Translations under genes and position numbers: made by a program
The notes under the pieces: generated by a model
Databases searched by the model: none
What the model was told of the DNA's origin: nothing
Seen by the model: only the letters and a program-made list of their open reading frames with translations
Origin: Camellia lanceoleosa
Lineage: Eukaryota; Streptophyta; Magnoliopsida; Ericales; Theaceae
Direction: 5' to 3'
Length of the DNA: 64,000 bases
Assembly (NCBI GenBank): GCA_025200525.1
Contig: CM045759.1
Coordinates: forward strand, 5,084,001 to 5,148,000
Shown here: positions 22,209-33,507 of the stretch, one piece after another
How the letters are laid out: each line of letters opens with the position of its first letter
Numbering within the stretch: position 1 is the first letter of the stretch

Positions 22209-23655
22209 TTATTTAATAGGCTTAAGTCTCATTCCCCTCGATGAATTCTCAACTATCTCTCTTGTTAACCCTTTGGTTAGTGAATCTGCTATGTTGTCTT
22301 TAGACTTCACACATTCAATGAAAATAATTCCATTAGAGAGTAGTTTTCTTACGGTGTTATATCGACGACGAATGTGTCGTGACTTACCGTTATACATATG
22401 ACTCTGTGCTCTACTTATTGCTGATTGACTAGCACAATGTATGCAAATAGTAGGCACTAGTTTTGGCCACATTGGAATATCTTCAAGGAAGTGGCGAAAC
22501 TATTTTGTTTCTTCCCCAGCTTTATTTAAAGCTACGAATTCTGATTTCATAGTAGACCTAGCAATGCAAGTCTGCTTGGAAGATTTCCAAGATACAACCA
22601 CACCACCAAGAATAAAGACATATCCACTGGTGGACTTTGAGTCTCTTGTATCAGATATCAAATTTGTATCCCAGTATCCTTCAAGTACTACTAGATATCT
22701 AGTATAATTGAGCCTAATGTTACAAGTAAATCTGAAGTATCTTAGAACCCTTATAATTGCTTTCCAATGTTCTATTCTTGGATTACTCGTATATCTACTT
22801 AATTTACTTACTGCATAAGCTATATCCAGGCAAGTGCAGTTCATCAAGTATATTAAGCTTCCAATAATTTGACATACTCTAATTGAGAAATACTTTCCTG
22901 TACATTCTTAGAAAGAAACAAATTAATATCCACTTGTGTTCTAGCAAGATGATCATCATCCTTGCGAAATTTGTCAAGTATTTTCTTAATGTAATGAGAT
23001 TGTGACAAAGCATATCCTTCTGATGTTTTGGTAATTTTTATACCAAGAATTACATTAGCAATATCCATATCCTTCATGTCAAAATATTTATTCAACATTT
23101 TCTTGGTAGTTTTAATCATGTCATTACTACTACTTATGATGGCCATATCATCAACATAAAGACATACTATAACATAACATTTGTCTGTATTTTTAATATA
23201 AACACATTTGTCACACATATTAATTTTAAATCCATTTGACATCATTGCCTTGTCAAACTTTTCATGCCATTGCTTTGGCGCTTGTTTTAAACCATATAAT
23301 GATTTAACCAATTTACACATTTTCTTTTCTTTTCTTGGAACAGAAAATCCATCTGGTTGTTCTATGTAAATTTCTTCATCTAACTCACCATTTAAGAAAA
23401 CGATTTTCACATCTATTTGATGAATTCTATATTGTACAAAAATGCAATAGCAAGTAGCATTCTAATGGATGTTATTCTAATAACCAGTGAGTATGTGTCA
23501 ACGTAATCAAGACCTTCTTTTTGTCTAAAACTTTTGACCACAAATCTTGCCTTACATTTGTCAATTGATCCATCTGCTTTCATTTTTTTTTTTAATAATC
23601 CACACACAAATCTTTCATTCATTTTCTCCATGGTCGCCCCTGCAACCAACATCAA
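22209..23655 (-). pseudogene. copia reverse transcriptase-RNase H, frameshifted
   Basis: In order on the minus strand: GSIDKCKARFVVKSFRQKEG and DYVDTYS (RT N-terminus), VFLNGELDEEIYIEQPDGF, KSLYGLKQAPKQWHEKFD, the catalytic CLYVDDMAI, then [73 protein letters not shown] and GMRLKPIK. Frame changes occur near 23412 and 22850, and a stop lies near 22485-22500. The pattern is that of Tnt1-like copia polyproteins; the enzyme is not functional here. Confidence 0.9.
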
Positions 23656-23659
23656 TACT

Positions 23660-24240
23660 ACATAATTTTTTTATTTTATTTCTATTCTCTTCTTTCCCTT
23701 CTTTCATTTTCCTCTTCCTTTCTTCATCTTTATTACCACTATTCCCATCACCCATACACTCAATCAGAACAATCATACACTTTTCACTTTTGTAAAATAA
23801 TATTCAGTGTGTTTGGTTTGAGTTTTCTAGATTAAATTTGTTGAAAACTAAGTTTTTTGATTTTCGTATTCTTTTGTTTTTAGTGAATATTTTTTAAATT
23901 TTAAACATTTTTTTAACTTTTTTAGATGCATCTTAGTTAGATGTATCTAAAAAGTAAAAAATTTGTGAAAAAATATTGTAAAAAATTAATAAATAAATAA
24001 AAATACAAAAAATGTACTGAATTCTTGTATTTTTTTTTTTGTATTTTGGTATTTAGTGAATTTTTAAAAGATTTTTTTTTACAATTTTTTTACTTTTTAG
24101 GTATATTTATGTTAAGTGTGTCTAAAAAGTAAAAAAATTGCTTAAAATATTAAAAACATTCAGTAAAAACAAAAAAATACGAAAAATAAGAGTGTAGAAT
24201 TTTCTGAAAACTAAAAACAAGCAAGCTGATTGTAAAAAGG
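23660..24240. other. AT-rich intergenic DNA
   Basis: After a T/C-rich stretch (23660-23790) there are imperfect repeats of a TTTTTACTTTTTAG..TAAAAAGTAAAAAA type around 23900-24150 that could fold back. No gene is seen. Confidence 0.3.
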
Positions 24241-24560
24241 AATTTGTATTTAAATGGAGAGTCACTGAAGATTAAGAACAACTCATGTAATCATTTTTTT
24301 TTAGAGAGTATGTAAGTGGAGTTTTTTTTTTTTTTTAATATTTAAAAAAAAAAAAACAAGTTAGAGAATTGATTCACTTTTCAAATTATTTAGGAAATTA
24401 ACCTACTTTTTGAAATCGCATTTTGAAAATACGATTTTGAAATTGAAATTGAAATTTCAAAATGCAATTTCACCTTCAAATCGCATGTTCAAAATGTAAT
24501 ATATCTTAGTGAAATTCATGTTATCATAAATTGTATTTTCAATATGCCTCGTATTTTTTA
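24240..24560. repeat. Partial copy of the palindrome core found at 29.7-30.0 kb
   Basis: Strings such as AGAGAATTGATTCACTTTTC, AATCGCATGTTCAAAATG and ATATATCTTAGTGAA..CATCATAAATTGTATTTT-like sequence recur at 29705-29890. This is a second, shorter copy of that element family. Confidence 0.6.
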
Positions 24561-24800
24561 AATATTAATATGGGATTTTTATTGATAAGTCAAATTTAGA
24601 AGTGTTTTAACCCAAGAAGTTCATGAAGGAATTTTTTAACCCATTTAATCCAACGTATGTATAGTTTTATTCCATAAAGTCAATTTTCTTAATTTACACT
24701 ATTTTCTTGGATACTTATGCCCTTATATTCAATTTTGATACCCTTATAAATATTTTTTGAACGATTAGCAATTTAATGATGTGAACATTCATATTTTAAA

Positions 24801-27110
24801 ATTCACATTGGTAGGAATGTAAAATTGGCCCGTGGGCGGCCTAAAACCCGCCCGCGAGCCGGGGCAGACCCGGCCCGTTGACAATGTGAATATTCACATT
24901 GACATGTTAACATTCACATTAGTAGGAGTGTAAAATTGGCCCGCGTCCTGTGGCAGCGCGAAACCCGTTCGCGGCCCATGGGCGGCCCGGGGCGGGCCCG
25001 GTCCGACCCACTGACAATGTAAATATTCACATTGACAAGTTAACATTCACATTGATAAGAGTATAAAATTGGCCCGCGGCTCATGGGCGGCCAAAAGCCC
25101 GCCCGCGGCCCAGGGAGGACCCGGCCCAGCCCGTTGATAATGTGAATATTCACATTGACATGTTAACATTTACATTGATAGGAGTGTAAAATTAGCCCGC
25201 GCCTCGTGGCTGCCCGAAACCCGTCCATGGCCTGTGGGCGGCTCGGGGCGGGCCCGGCCCGACCTGTTGACAATGTGAATATTCACATTGACATGTTAAC
25301 ATTCACATTGATAAGAGTATAAAATTGGCCAGCAGCCCAGGGCGGGCCCGACCCGGCCCGACCTGTTGACAATGTGAATATTCACATTGACATGTTAACA
25401 TTCACATTAATAGGAGTGTAAAATCCGCGACCCATGGGCGGCACGGGGCGGGCCCGGTCTGACCCGGTCCGTTGACAATGTGAATATTAACATTAACATG
25501 TTAACATTTACATTGATAAGAGTATAAAATTGGCCAGCGGCCCATGGGCGACCAAAAGCCCGCCCGTGGCTCGGAGTGGGCCCGGCCCGGCCCAGTCCGT
25601 TGACAATGTGAATATTCACATTGACATGTTAACATTCACATTGATAAGAGTGTAAAATTGGTCCGCAGCCCGTGGGCGGCCCGAAGCCCGAGGCGGGCTT
25701 GGCCCGACCCGTGACAATGTGAATATTTACATTGACATGTTAACATTCACATTGATAGGAGTGTAAAATTAGCCGCATACTGTTGCCGAAACCGCGGCGG
25801 GTGGGCGGCAGCGCGCCCGGCCTGTTGACAATGTGAATATTCACATTGAAATGTTAACATTCACATTGATAAGAGTGTAAAATTGGCGTGACGGTGGGTA
25901 GCGAAGCGACCTCGGGCGGGCAATGAGAATATTCACATTGACATGTTAACATTCACAATGATAGGAGCGTATAATTGGCCTCTGACGTACGGCCGGTTAG
26001 GCGGCCAGCAAACCGCAATGACAATGTGAATATTCACATTGACAATGTTAACATTAACATTGATAGAAGTGTAAAATTTGTCTACTGCCCGAAGCTCGCC
26101 CGCGGCCCGGGGTAGGCCCAGACCTAAGCCCGGGCCGCCCATGGCACGCGAGTCAATTTTACACTCTTATTAATGTGAATGTTAACATGTCAATGTGAAT
26201 ATTCACATTGTCAACAGGCTGGGCCGGGCCCGCCTCAGGCCGTCCACGGGCCGTGCGCGAGTTTCGGGCAACCACGGGGCACGGGTTAATGTTACACTCT
26301 TATCAATGTGAATGTTAACATGTCAATGTGAATATTTACGTTGTCAACGGGTCGGGCTCGCCTCGGCTCGGGGCTGGGTTTCGGGTTGCCCACGGGTCAC
26401 GGGCCAATTTTACATTGTTATCAATGTTAATGTTAATATGTCACATTGTCAATATTGGCAGGCCGGGCTCACTCAGGCAATGGCGCCATGGGCCACGGGC
26501 CAATTTTACACTCCTATCAATGTGAATGTTAATATGTCAATGTGAATATTCACATTGTCAACGGGTCAGGCTGAGCTCGCCTCGGGCCGCCCATGGGACG
26601 CGAGTCAATTTTACACTCTTATCAATGTGAATGTTAACACGTCAATGTGAATATTTACATTGTCAACATGGCGCAGTCGCCTCGCCGGGCTAATTTTATA
26701 CTCTTATCAATGTGAATGTTAATATGTCAATGTGAATATTCACATTATCAACGACGCCGCCCAGTAAAGGCGACCCACAGGCCGCGGACTAATTTTACAC
26801 TCCTATCAATGTGAATGTTAACATGTCAATGTGAATATTCACATTGTCAACGGGCCGGGCCGGGCCGGGCCTGGCTCGGCTCGGGCTTTGGGCTGCCCAC
26901 GGGTCACGGGCTAATTTTACACTCTTATCAATGTTAATGTTAATATGTCAATGTGAATATTCACATTATGAACGGGCCAGTCGGGCCCGCCCCGGGCGGC
27001 GGGCTGGCTTCGGGGCGCCCACGGGCCTCGGGTCAATTTTACACTCCTATCAATGTGAATGTTAACTTGTCAATATGAATATTTACATTATCAACGGGCC
27101 GGGCCGGGCC
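24801..27110. repeat. Head-to-head tandem array of GC/AT-alternating units (about 21 copies)
   Basis: Each unit of 85-133 bp joins an AT-rich block, containing the perfect 18-base palindrome AATGTGAATATTCACATT and TGTTAACATTCACATTGATA, to a GTGTAAAATTGGCCC start and a GC-rich block of CGGGCCCGGCCCG-type strings. Twelve units (starts near 24813, 24920, 25052, 25177, 25308, 25409, 25516, 25643, 25755, 25869, 25961, 26061) run one way. After about 26150 nine units (near 26155, 26288, 26405, 26501, 26607, 26691, 26791, 26912, 27036) run the opposite way, marked by AATTTTACACTC. The whole array is therefore a large imperfect inverted repeat. Unit starts (TAGGAGTGTAAAATTGGCCC) recall hAT MITE ends. 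No protein is encoded. Confidence 0.85.
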
Positions 27111-27437
27111 TATTTTTTTAGTCTGTGGGTTGGCTCGACCCGACTCGAATTTTTCTGGGCACCCATGAGGATCGACATGGGCCGGGCCCCTACACATTGA
27201 CAATATGAACATTCACATTGACGGTGTGAACATTCACATTAGGGGTATTTTGGTAATTATGTCACCCATAGGACTTATTGAAATATAAGAAAATAATGTG
27301 AACTAAATGGAACATAGGTAGATGAAAATGGTATTTTGGTCTTCTTATCTCAAATTAGACTTAATGGAATAGTCAAAAAGAATATGGGTTGGATGGAATA
27401 AAACTCTTAAAGAATGAATTTATCAAAAAAGCTCCCT
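27111..27437. other. Right flank of the satellite array
   Basis: Holds a single-copy-looking GGTTGGCTCGACCCGACTCG stretch followed by two further AACATTCACATT motifs up to 27240, then AT-rich DNA. No gene is seen. Confidence 0.35.
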
Positions 27438-27535
27438 ATTAATATTTTAATAAGTTAGTGATTTATTATAATAGTTTAATCGTCGAAATTTTTAAATAAA
27501 AATATAGTTTAATTTATTTTTTTATATTTATTATA

Positions 27536-28362
27536 GGGAGATTTACCAATAAATCCCAAATTTGGAACTTATGAACCAGTTGGTCCCATTTTTATTCTAC
27601 TAAACCGTTTAGTCCCATTCAATTGTGAGGGACGTAATTACCCTCATTTAACCGTTTAGGTGTGTTGCATGTGATACATTGTGAGGGTGTCACACAATGG
27701 CAAAGCGCTGTAAGGGGTTTTTGTTTTGGGCTGGGTTGGTGTGTTTGGGGGTTCACACAGGCAGACACACACACATTCAGAACACACACTCATGCAGACC
27801 ACACACACAACACACACATACAGCACGGAGCACACCAAACCCAGCTTTATCTTCTCTCTGTAAGACACACCCATCACATAACACACACACACTGATACAC
27901 GCACACACACAGAGTAATGGCTTCAACACTGATCTCCACAAGAAAGCAGACCCAGATTTCTCTTTCAATCTCGGTCTCGCCCTCTTCCAAATTCCGAACT
28001 ACAAACCCTAGATCTCCACAAGCCCTCTCTCTTCATCTCCTTCTCTCTCTCACTCCTACTCTTCTTCCTCTCTTTCTTCTTTCTCCAATCCGAGCCCCTA
28101 AAATCCATTATCTTCTGGTTCGCCCTCTCTCTTCTTCTCAGCCCTCTCGCTCCCTCCTCCGTCACCGGCGGTGACATTTGCGTCGGCCTCGGAAAACTCC
28201 TCGATCCACCCCCTCCCCAAACCGATGACCCAGATCGCGACGATCCGAAGAAGAAAACCCCCAATCGGCGATCCAGAGCTCGTAAAAACGAAGATTTAGG
28301 GTTCATTCAAGCCCCTACGATTGTTACACACACACACACACAGAGTAAGTGCTGGCTTCAAC

Positions 28363-28397
<35 letters not shown>

Positions 28398-28676
28398 ACG
28401 CACACAGTACACACGGAATATAGAAACATAATATAGAGTTATAATGTGGGAGATGGTGAAGTGATGGTGAAGTGAGGGATCACACTGATGGCCCCCAACA
28501 GAATATAGAAACATAACAATAATGGGTAAAATTGTCCACACAGTTACACTAAATAGGGAAAATAAGATCAGCAAGAAACAAACTTCCCCACTGATAGGAC
28601 TTATCCGAACAAAAGAATAAAGTTTGGACTAATTGGTTTAATAGTTTGTGAAATAAGATTTATTGGTAAATTTTCC
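27536..28676. mobile_element. MULE (Pack-MULE-like) carrying gene-like GC-rich sequence
   Basis: Terminal inverted repeats GGGAGATTTACCAATAAATC and, from the right, GGAAAATTTACCAATAAATC extend to AACCAGTTGGTCC / AACCAATTAGTCC. An exact 9-bp duplication TTTATTATA lies at 27527-27535 and 28677-28685. The interior has CA microsatellites (27765-27905, 28325-28400) and, at 27915-28310, a GC-rich, CT-rich stretch with ATGGCTTC, a TCCGTCACCGGCGG motif and TTTAGGGTTCATT-type 5'-UTR-like sequence. That is typical of a captured host exon or leader. The parent gene is not recognised. Confidence 0.8.
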
Positions 28677-29116
28677 TTTATTATATCTCTTTTATATCTA
28701 CCTCCGTTGTTTATCTCTTTTTCAAAAATAAATTTGATTCTATTATCCATCTTTTTTTATCATTTCACATCCACCTTTGGGCAATATTGGCAGATAAAGA
28801 AATAAATAAATAAATAAATAAAAATAAAAAGTGGGAGGCAACCGAGTTTTTTTTTTTTTAATATTCTAAAAAAAAAAATTTAAAGAGTTGACCTACTTTT
28901 TTATATTTACTTTTTAAAATTACATTTTAAAAATATAATTTATTTAAATTGTATTTTCGACATGTCCCATCCGAGATTCTCTCCCTCGGGTTTCACTCGT
29001 TTTCTATTGAAACAAAACAATTTGTTTTTCAATTCAATCACAAGGACTTGTCTCACTATTATATATATATATATATATCCTTTTCTGGTTTTTTTTTTTT
29101 TTTCCATACACTCATG

Positions 29117-29609
29117 TAGGGCTGTAAATGAACCGAACTGTTCGTGAATAGGCTCGGCTCGGCTCGGCTCGTTTAGTAAATGAGCCGAGCTCGAGCTCGA
29201 TTATTGGGCTCGTTTCGTTAACGAGCCGAACTCGAACTCGCATGTGTTCGGCTCGGTAGGCTCGGCTCGTTTATCTTTAATTAAATTATATAATAAATAT
29301 ATTATTTATATATTAAATAATATATAAATATATATAAATACATTATTTATATATTAAAAATATATAAATAATAATATAAATGCATTTTTTATATATTAAA
29401 TAATATAAATAATATTCAAAAAAATTTATCGAGCCGAGTCGAGCCGAGCTCGAGTTCGATAAAAATTAACGAGCCGAGCCGAGCTCGAGCCCAGTTCCTT
29501 ATCGAGCCGAGCTCGAGCTCAATAAACGAGCTCGATAACTTAACGAGCCGAGCTCGAGCCCAGCAAAGCTCGGCTCGACTCGGCTCGGCTCGTCTCGTTT
29601 GCAGCCCTA
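29117..29609. mobile_element. hAT-type non-autonomous element (493 bp)
   Basis: Ends TAGGGCTGTAAATGAACC and, inverted, TAGGGCTGCAAACGAGAC, with an exact 8-bp duplication CACTCATG at 29109-29116 and 29610-29617. Subterminal GCTCGGCTCGGCTCG and GAGCCGAGCTCGAGC repeats flank an AT-rich ATATAAATA core. All three are hallmarks of the plant hAT MITE family with TAGGGCTGTAAA ends. Confidence 0.9.
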
Positions 29610-30322
29610 CACTCATGTGGTTTTTTCTCTTTTTGTTTCTACAAAATCTATTTTCTTTTTTTCCCCACTTACATGGAGTTTTTTTTTATCTTAAAAAAAA
29701 TAATTTAGAGAATTGACACTTTTCAAACTATTTAAAAAATAATTTACTTTTTAAAATTGTATTTTAAAAATGTAATTTTAAGGTGAAATTGCATTTTCAG
29801 TATACAATTTCACTTTGAAATCGCATGTTGAAAATACAATATATCTTAGTGAAGTTCTTGTCATCATAAATTGTATTTTTAATATGTGATTTCAAGGTGA
29901 AATTGTATACTGAAAATGCAATTTTAACTTAAAAATGCATTTTTAAAATGCGATTTTAAAAAATAAGTTATTTTTTAAATAGTTTGAAAAGTGTCAATTC
30001 TCTAAATTATTTTTTTTAAGATAAAAAAAAAATTCCATGTGAGTGGGGAGAAAAAGAGAAGAGATTTTGTAGAAACAAAAAGAGAGAAAACCACATGGGT
30101 GTATGGAAAAAAAAAAAAAAAAAAAAAAGAGAAAAGGATATATATATATATATAGAATGATGGGATAAGTCCATTGAATTGAAAAATAAATTATTGTTTT
30201 GTTTGAATAGAAACCGAGTGTAGACCCGAGGGAGAGAATCTCCGATGGGACATGTTGAAAATACAATTTAAATAAATCATATTTTTAAAATGTAATTTTA
30301 AAAAGCAGATTTGAAAAAGTGG

Positions 30323-30667
30323 TATTTTGGCAACAGATTAAAACGCTGCATCTGGGGTGAGAACGCAGACGCTAGCGTTTTTGGGCAAAAATTGATTTGG
30401 GATTCTGATTATAATCAAATACGTGAAATTACGATACTGCCATTAGAATTGGTGCCTTTATCATGCATGGCAATATATTACATTGGGTGAGCGTATTTTA
30501 GTAATTCTACAGTTCTACACCATGACATGACAATTTTAAAAAATATTATTTACAAAACCAAAAAAATAATTTTTTACCAACTTTTCAAGTTACTTTATGA
30601 AAAATTTAAAAATCTTGGTTAAAAGCAAAAAAGTTGATTTTTAACACCTTTCCAAAATAGGCCAAAA
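30323..30667. mobile_element. MITE (copy 1) with TATTTTGGC ends
   Basis: The left end TATTTTGGCAACAG is opposed by a right end AGGCCAAAATA. It opens the right palindrome arm exactly where the left arm is continuous. A second copy at 34845-35180 shares AAAACGCCNC.., TTTTAAAAAATATTA and TTTTTACCAACTT strings in the same order. Confidence 0.65.
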
Positions 30668-30721
30668 TAATTCAACTCTTTAAATTATTATTCTTAGAAT
30701 ATTTTTAAAAAAAAAAGCTCG

Positions 30722-31827
30722 GGTTGCGTATGGTAGAGTTTTGTAAACATAATTTGAGAGTATGAGTTGTATTTTGAGTTTGCGAGTTGTGGAATTATGA
30801 TTTGAGTATAGAAAATTTGTTTGGTTATGATTTTTGAATAGAGTGTTAAATTGAGTTTTGAAAGTTTGATTTGACATGTGATGTAAGAAAATTTGTTTGG
30901 TTATTTGGAAAGAGTTTTCAAAACTTAATTCAAATTGTTATAACTCATAACAAAACACACTACTTTCACACTATTGAAAATTCTGATCAACACTCATAGC
31001 CAAACTCTTTTTAAAATTCAATTAAAAAAATTTATTATTAACAGAAAATAACATTAATCAATTTTTTTAATTGAAAATACTACAAAGGAAATAATTTTTT
31101 TTCAAAATAAATATTCAAAAAATTTAAATCATAAATATTTAAATAATTTAAATAATCTAAAAAATTTAATGAGTAAAAAATTAAAATAAATATTCAAAAA
31201 ATTTAAATCGTAAAAATTCAAATAATTTTAATATTCAAAAAATTTAAATAATTTAAAATGTTAATATTTTAAATTTAAAAACAACTCTACACTCAAATCG
31301 TAACCAAACACATAAAACAAAACTCAATTAAGAAATTATTTTTAAAACTCATAACCAAACACATAACTCGAAACTCCATACTACTTTTACAACTCTACAC
31401 TCAAATCGTAACCAAATACATAACAAAAAAATTAAAATATTTAAAAATATTTTTATAAAATAGAGTTTGAATTTATTTTTATAAAATATTTTAATTTTTA
31501 AAAAATTAAAATCATAATATTTTGAAATTAAAATATTTAATAATATTCAAAAAAATTAAAAAGTTAAAAAAATCGTAACATATTTAAATATTAAAATATT
31601 TTAAATCTTAAAAAAATTAAAGTATTTTTAAAATATTTAAAAAATTAAAATATTGATTTGAATTGAGTTTTGAATTATGTGTTTAGTTATGAGTTTTGAA
31701 AAGTAATGATTATGTTTTGAATTGAGTTTTGAGAAATGGGTGTAGAATTATGATTTGAAAGCTCAAAACAAATAACACACTCAAATCAATAGGTGAAACT
31801 ATAATTTGAGAATGTTGCCAAATGGAG
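30722..31827. mobile_element. AT-rich non-autonomous element with inverted ends
   Basis: The left end GCGTATGGTAGAGTTTTG with ATAATTTGAG opposes the right end CAAATTATAG..CATTTGGC read inverted, and CTCGG(G)TTG occurs on both flanks as a likely 8-9-bp duplicate. The interior is full of CTCAAATCATAACC / GGTTATGATTTGAG-type inverted strings. There is no protein. Confidence 0.55.
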
Positions 31828-32085
31828 TCTCGGTTGTTTCCCACTTTTTATTTTTATTTATTTATTTCTTTCTTTATCTGCCAATATCGCCCAAAGGTGG
31901 ATGCGAAATGATAGAAAAAGATGGATAATAGGATCAAATTTATTTTTGAAAAAGAGATAAATAACGGAGGTAGATATAAAAGAGATATAATAAATATAAA
32001 AAGATAAATTAAACTAGATTTTTATTTAAAAATTTCAAAAATTAAACTATTATAATAAATCACTAACTTATTAAAATATTAATAT

Positions 32086-32747
32086 TTAAAAAATACGATG
32101 TCTTACACCTTTAGGTAAATAAAATTGAAATATTAAAATTTAAGCTGCGTTTGGTTAGCTTTTGAAATTATGATTCTAACACAATTTTTTAAATTTATAG
32201 TCAAACATACAACTCAACTCAATTCAAAAATTAATTTTAAAACTTATAACTAAACACACATCAAAACTCAATTCAAAACTCTGTTGATGATGTAGCGTTG
32301 AAGATAGTTACTGATGAAATTGTTAAATTATTTTTATAAAAAAATTTTAAAAATAATTTCTATATTTAAAAAATATCTAAAACAAATATAATTTTTTTTT
32401 CTCTCGAGTAACAGGTTGTAATTGCAAACAAAAAAAAAATTCATTGTTTTGCTCAATCGGTTCGACGTCCGAAGGACGATCAGTAGACCGAATCCGTCAT
32501 TTTCAAAACTCATAAACAAATAAATTTTCTTTTTTCAAAACTCAATTAACAATTCTACACTCAAATCATAACTCTACCTTTAAAATCATAATTCTAAAAC
32601 TTAACCAAACAACCTTAGACTTTTAGAGCAAGTACCCTTAATATAAGAAAATTATAGGTCAGCCTCGTGGTTTCTTCACTATGAGGGCAACGTATTATTA
32701 TATTCTGGCCTAGCAAACAAGTAACAGCAAAAATTCTTCTTTTGCTC
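32086..32747. other. AT-rich upstream region of ANK gene 2
   Basis: Contains a short GC-richer patch near 32450-32500 and MITE-like AACCAAACA phrases (GCTGCGTTTGGTTAGC near 32142 opposed by CTTAACCAAACAACC near 32595), so part may be another small MITE. No gene is seen. Confidence 0.35.
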
Positions 32748-32756
32748 TATATATAT
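32748..32756 (+). promoter_or_regulatory. TATA box of ANK gene 2
   Basis: TATATATAT lies 72 bases before the proposed ATG at 32828, with a short leader starting near ACATTGAACTC. Position and composition fit a plant core promoter. Confidence 0.5.
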
Positions 32757-32827
32757 GTGGACATTGAACTCTTCCATAATTCCCAAACAGAAGTGATTTT
32801 TTTGTGCATAGATTAACGCTAGTGCTC

Positions 32828-33471
32828 ATGGAGTCTTCTAATAATGAGAATCATGCAACCAAATTTGTGAATGACCTTGAAATAGTAGAAGAAAAGGCAG
32901 CAGCAGGAGAAGAAGAAGTAGGAGAAGGAGGAGGAGGAGGAGGAGGAGGAGAAATCGAAGAGGCAGGTACAGAAGGAGAAGAAGTAGGAGAAGGAGAAGG
33001 AGGAGGAGGAGAAATCGAAGAAGTAGAAGGAGAAGAACAAGAAAAAGCAGAAGGAGAAGGAGGAGGAGAAAAAGCAGGAGGAGAAGAAGGAAAAAAAGCT
33101 GGAGGAGAAGAAGAACAAGAAAAAGCAGGAGGTAAGGTTACATGTCATTATCATCAATTGCCTCATAAATTTCCTCTACATTGTTGTTTCTCGTTTAGTC
33201 CCTTTCTCAATCTCATTCTCTTTTCTTGTTGGGTTCACATATTTTGTTTTATATTTTTTGTAGGGGATATTACAGATCAGTGTATTTTTACAAAATTAAT
33301 TACAAATCAATAGAAGTTTTTATCAACATTAATAATTAAAATTATATATTTTTTTATTGATTTGTATTTATTTTACGGTAAATGTAATTTCCCCTCTTTT
33401 TTTTTTTTTAAATGTAACTTTTGATTTGAAACTCAAGGAGATGTTCATCGTCAAAGAGTTTCTATGGCTTG

Positions 33472-33507
<36 letters not shown>

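Larger units (their letters stand above)
20811..23660 (-). mobile_element. 5'-truncated Ty1/copia element
   Basis: The minus strand carries RT and RNase H fragments (23655 down to 22209) followed by a 3' LTR-like region ending at TGTTAGAACAATC on the plus strand (20811). Integrase, protease and gag are missing; the 5' break is near 23660, where the frame passes into unrelated T/C-rich sequence. No second LTR is seen. Confidence 0.8.
27438..32085. mobile_element. Large palindromic (fold-back) element with four nested insertions
   Basis: The left arm (27438-27535, 28686-29116, 29618-29850) is the reverse complement of the right arm (29860-30320, 30668-30720, 31828-32085). Paired strings include TTAATAAGTTAGTGATTTAT at 27455 and its inverse near 32060; GGGCAATATTGGCAGATAAAG near 28780 and its inverse near 31880; and CCCTCGGGTTTC near 28990 and its inverse near 30220. 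The centre is about 29855. Insertions explain all large gaps between the arms: 27536-28676, 29117-29609, about 30323-30667 and about 30722-31827. No transposase was found. Confidence 0.75.

Noticed and set aside
25407..27065. Several 65-84-codon frames in the satellite array
   Set aside because: They repeat with the unit and encode the AATGTGAATATT block; no coding signal.
27656..28011. Cys/Val- and His/Thr-rich frames
   Set aside because: Driven by CA/GT microsatellites within the MULE.
32819..33166. Phe/Ser-rich minus-strand frame opposite ANK gene 2 exon 1
   Set aside because: Shadow of the Glu/Gly-coding repeat on the plus strand.
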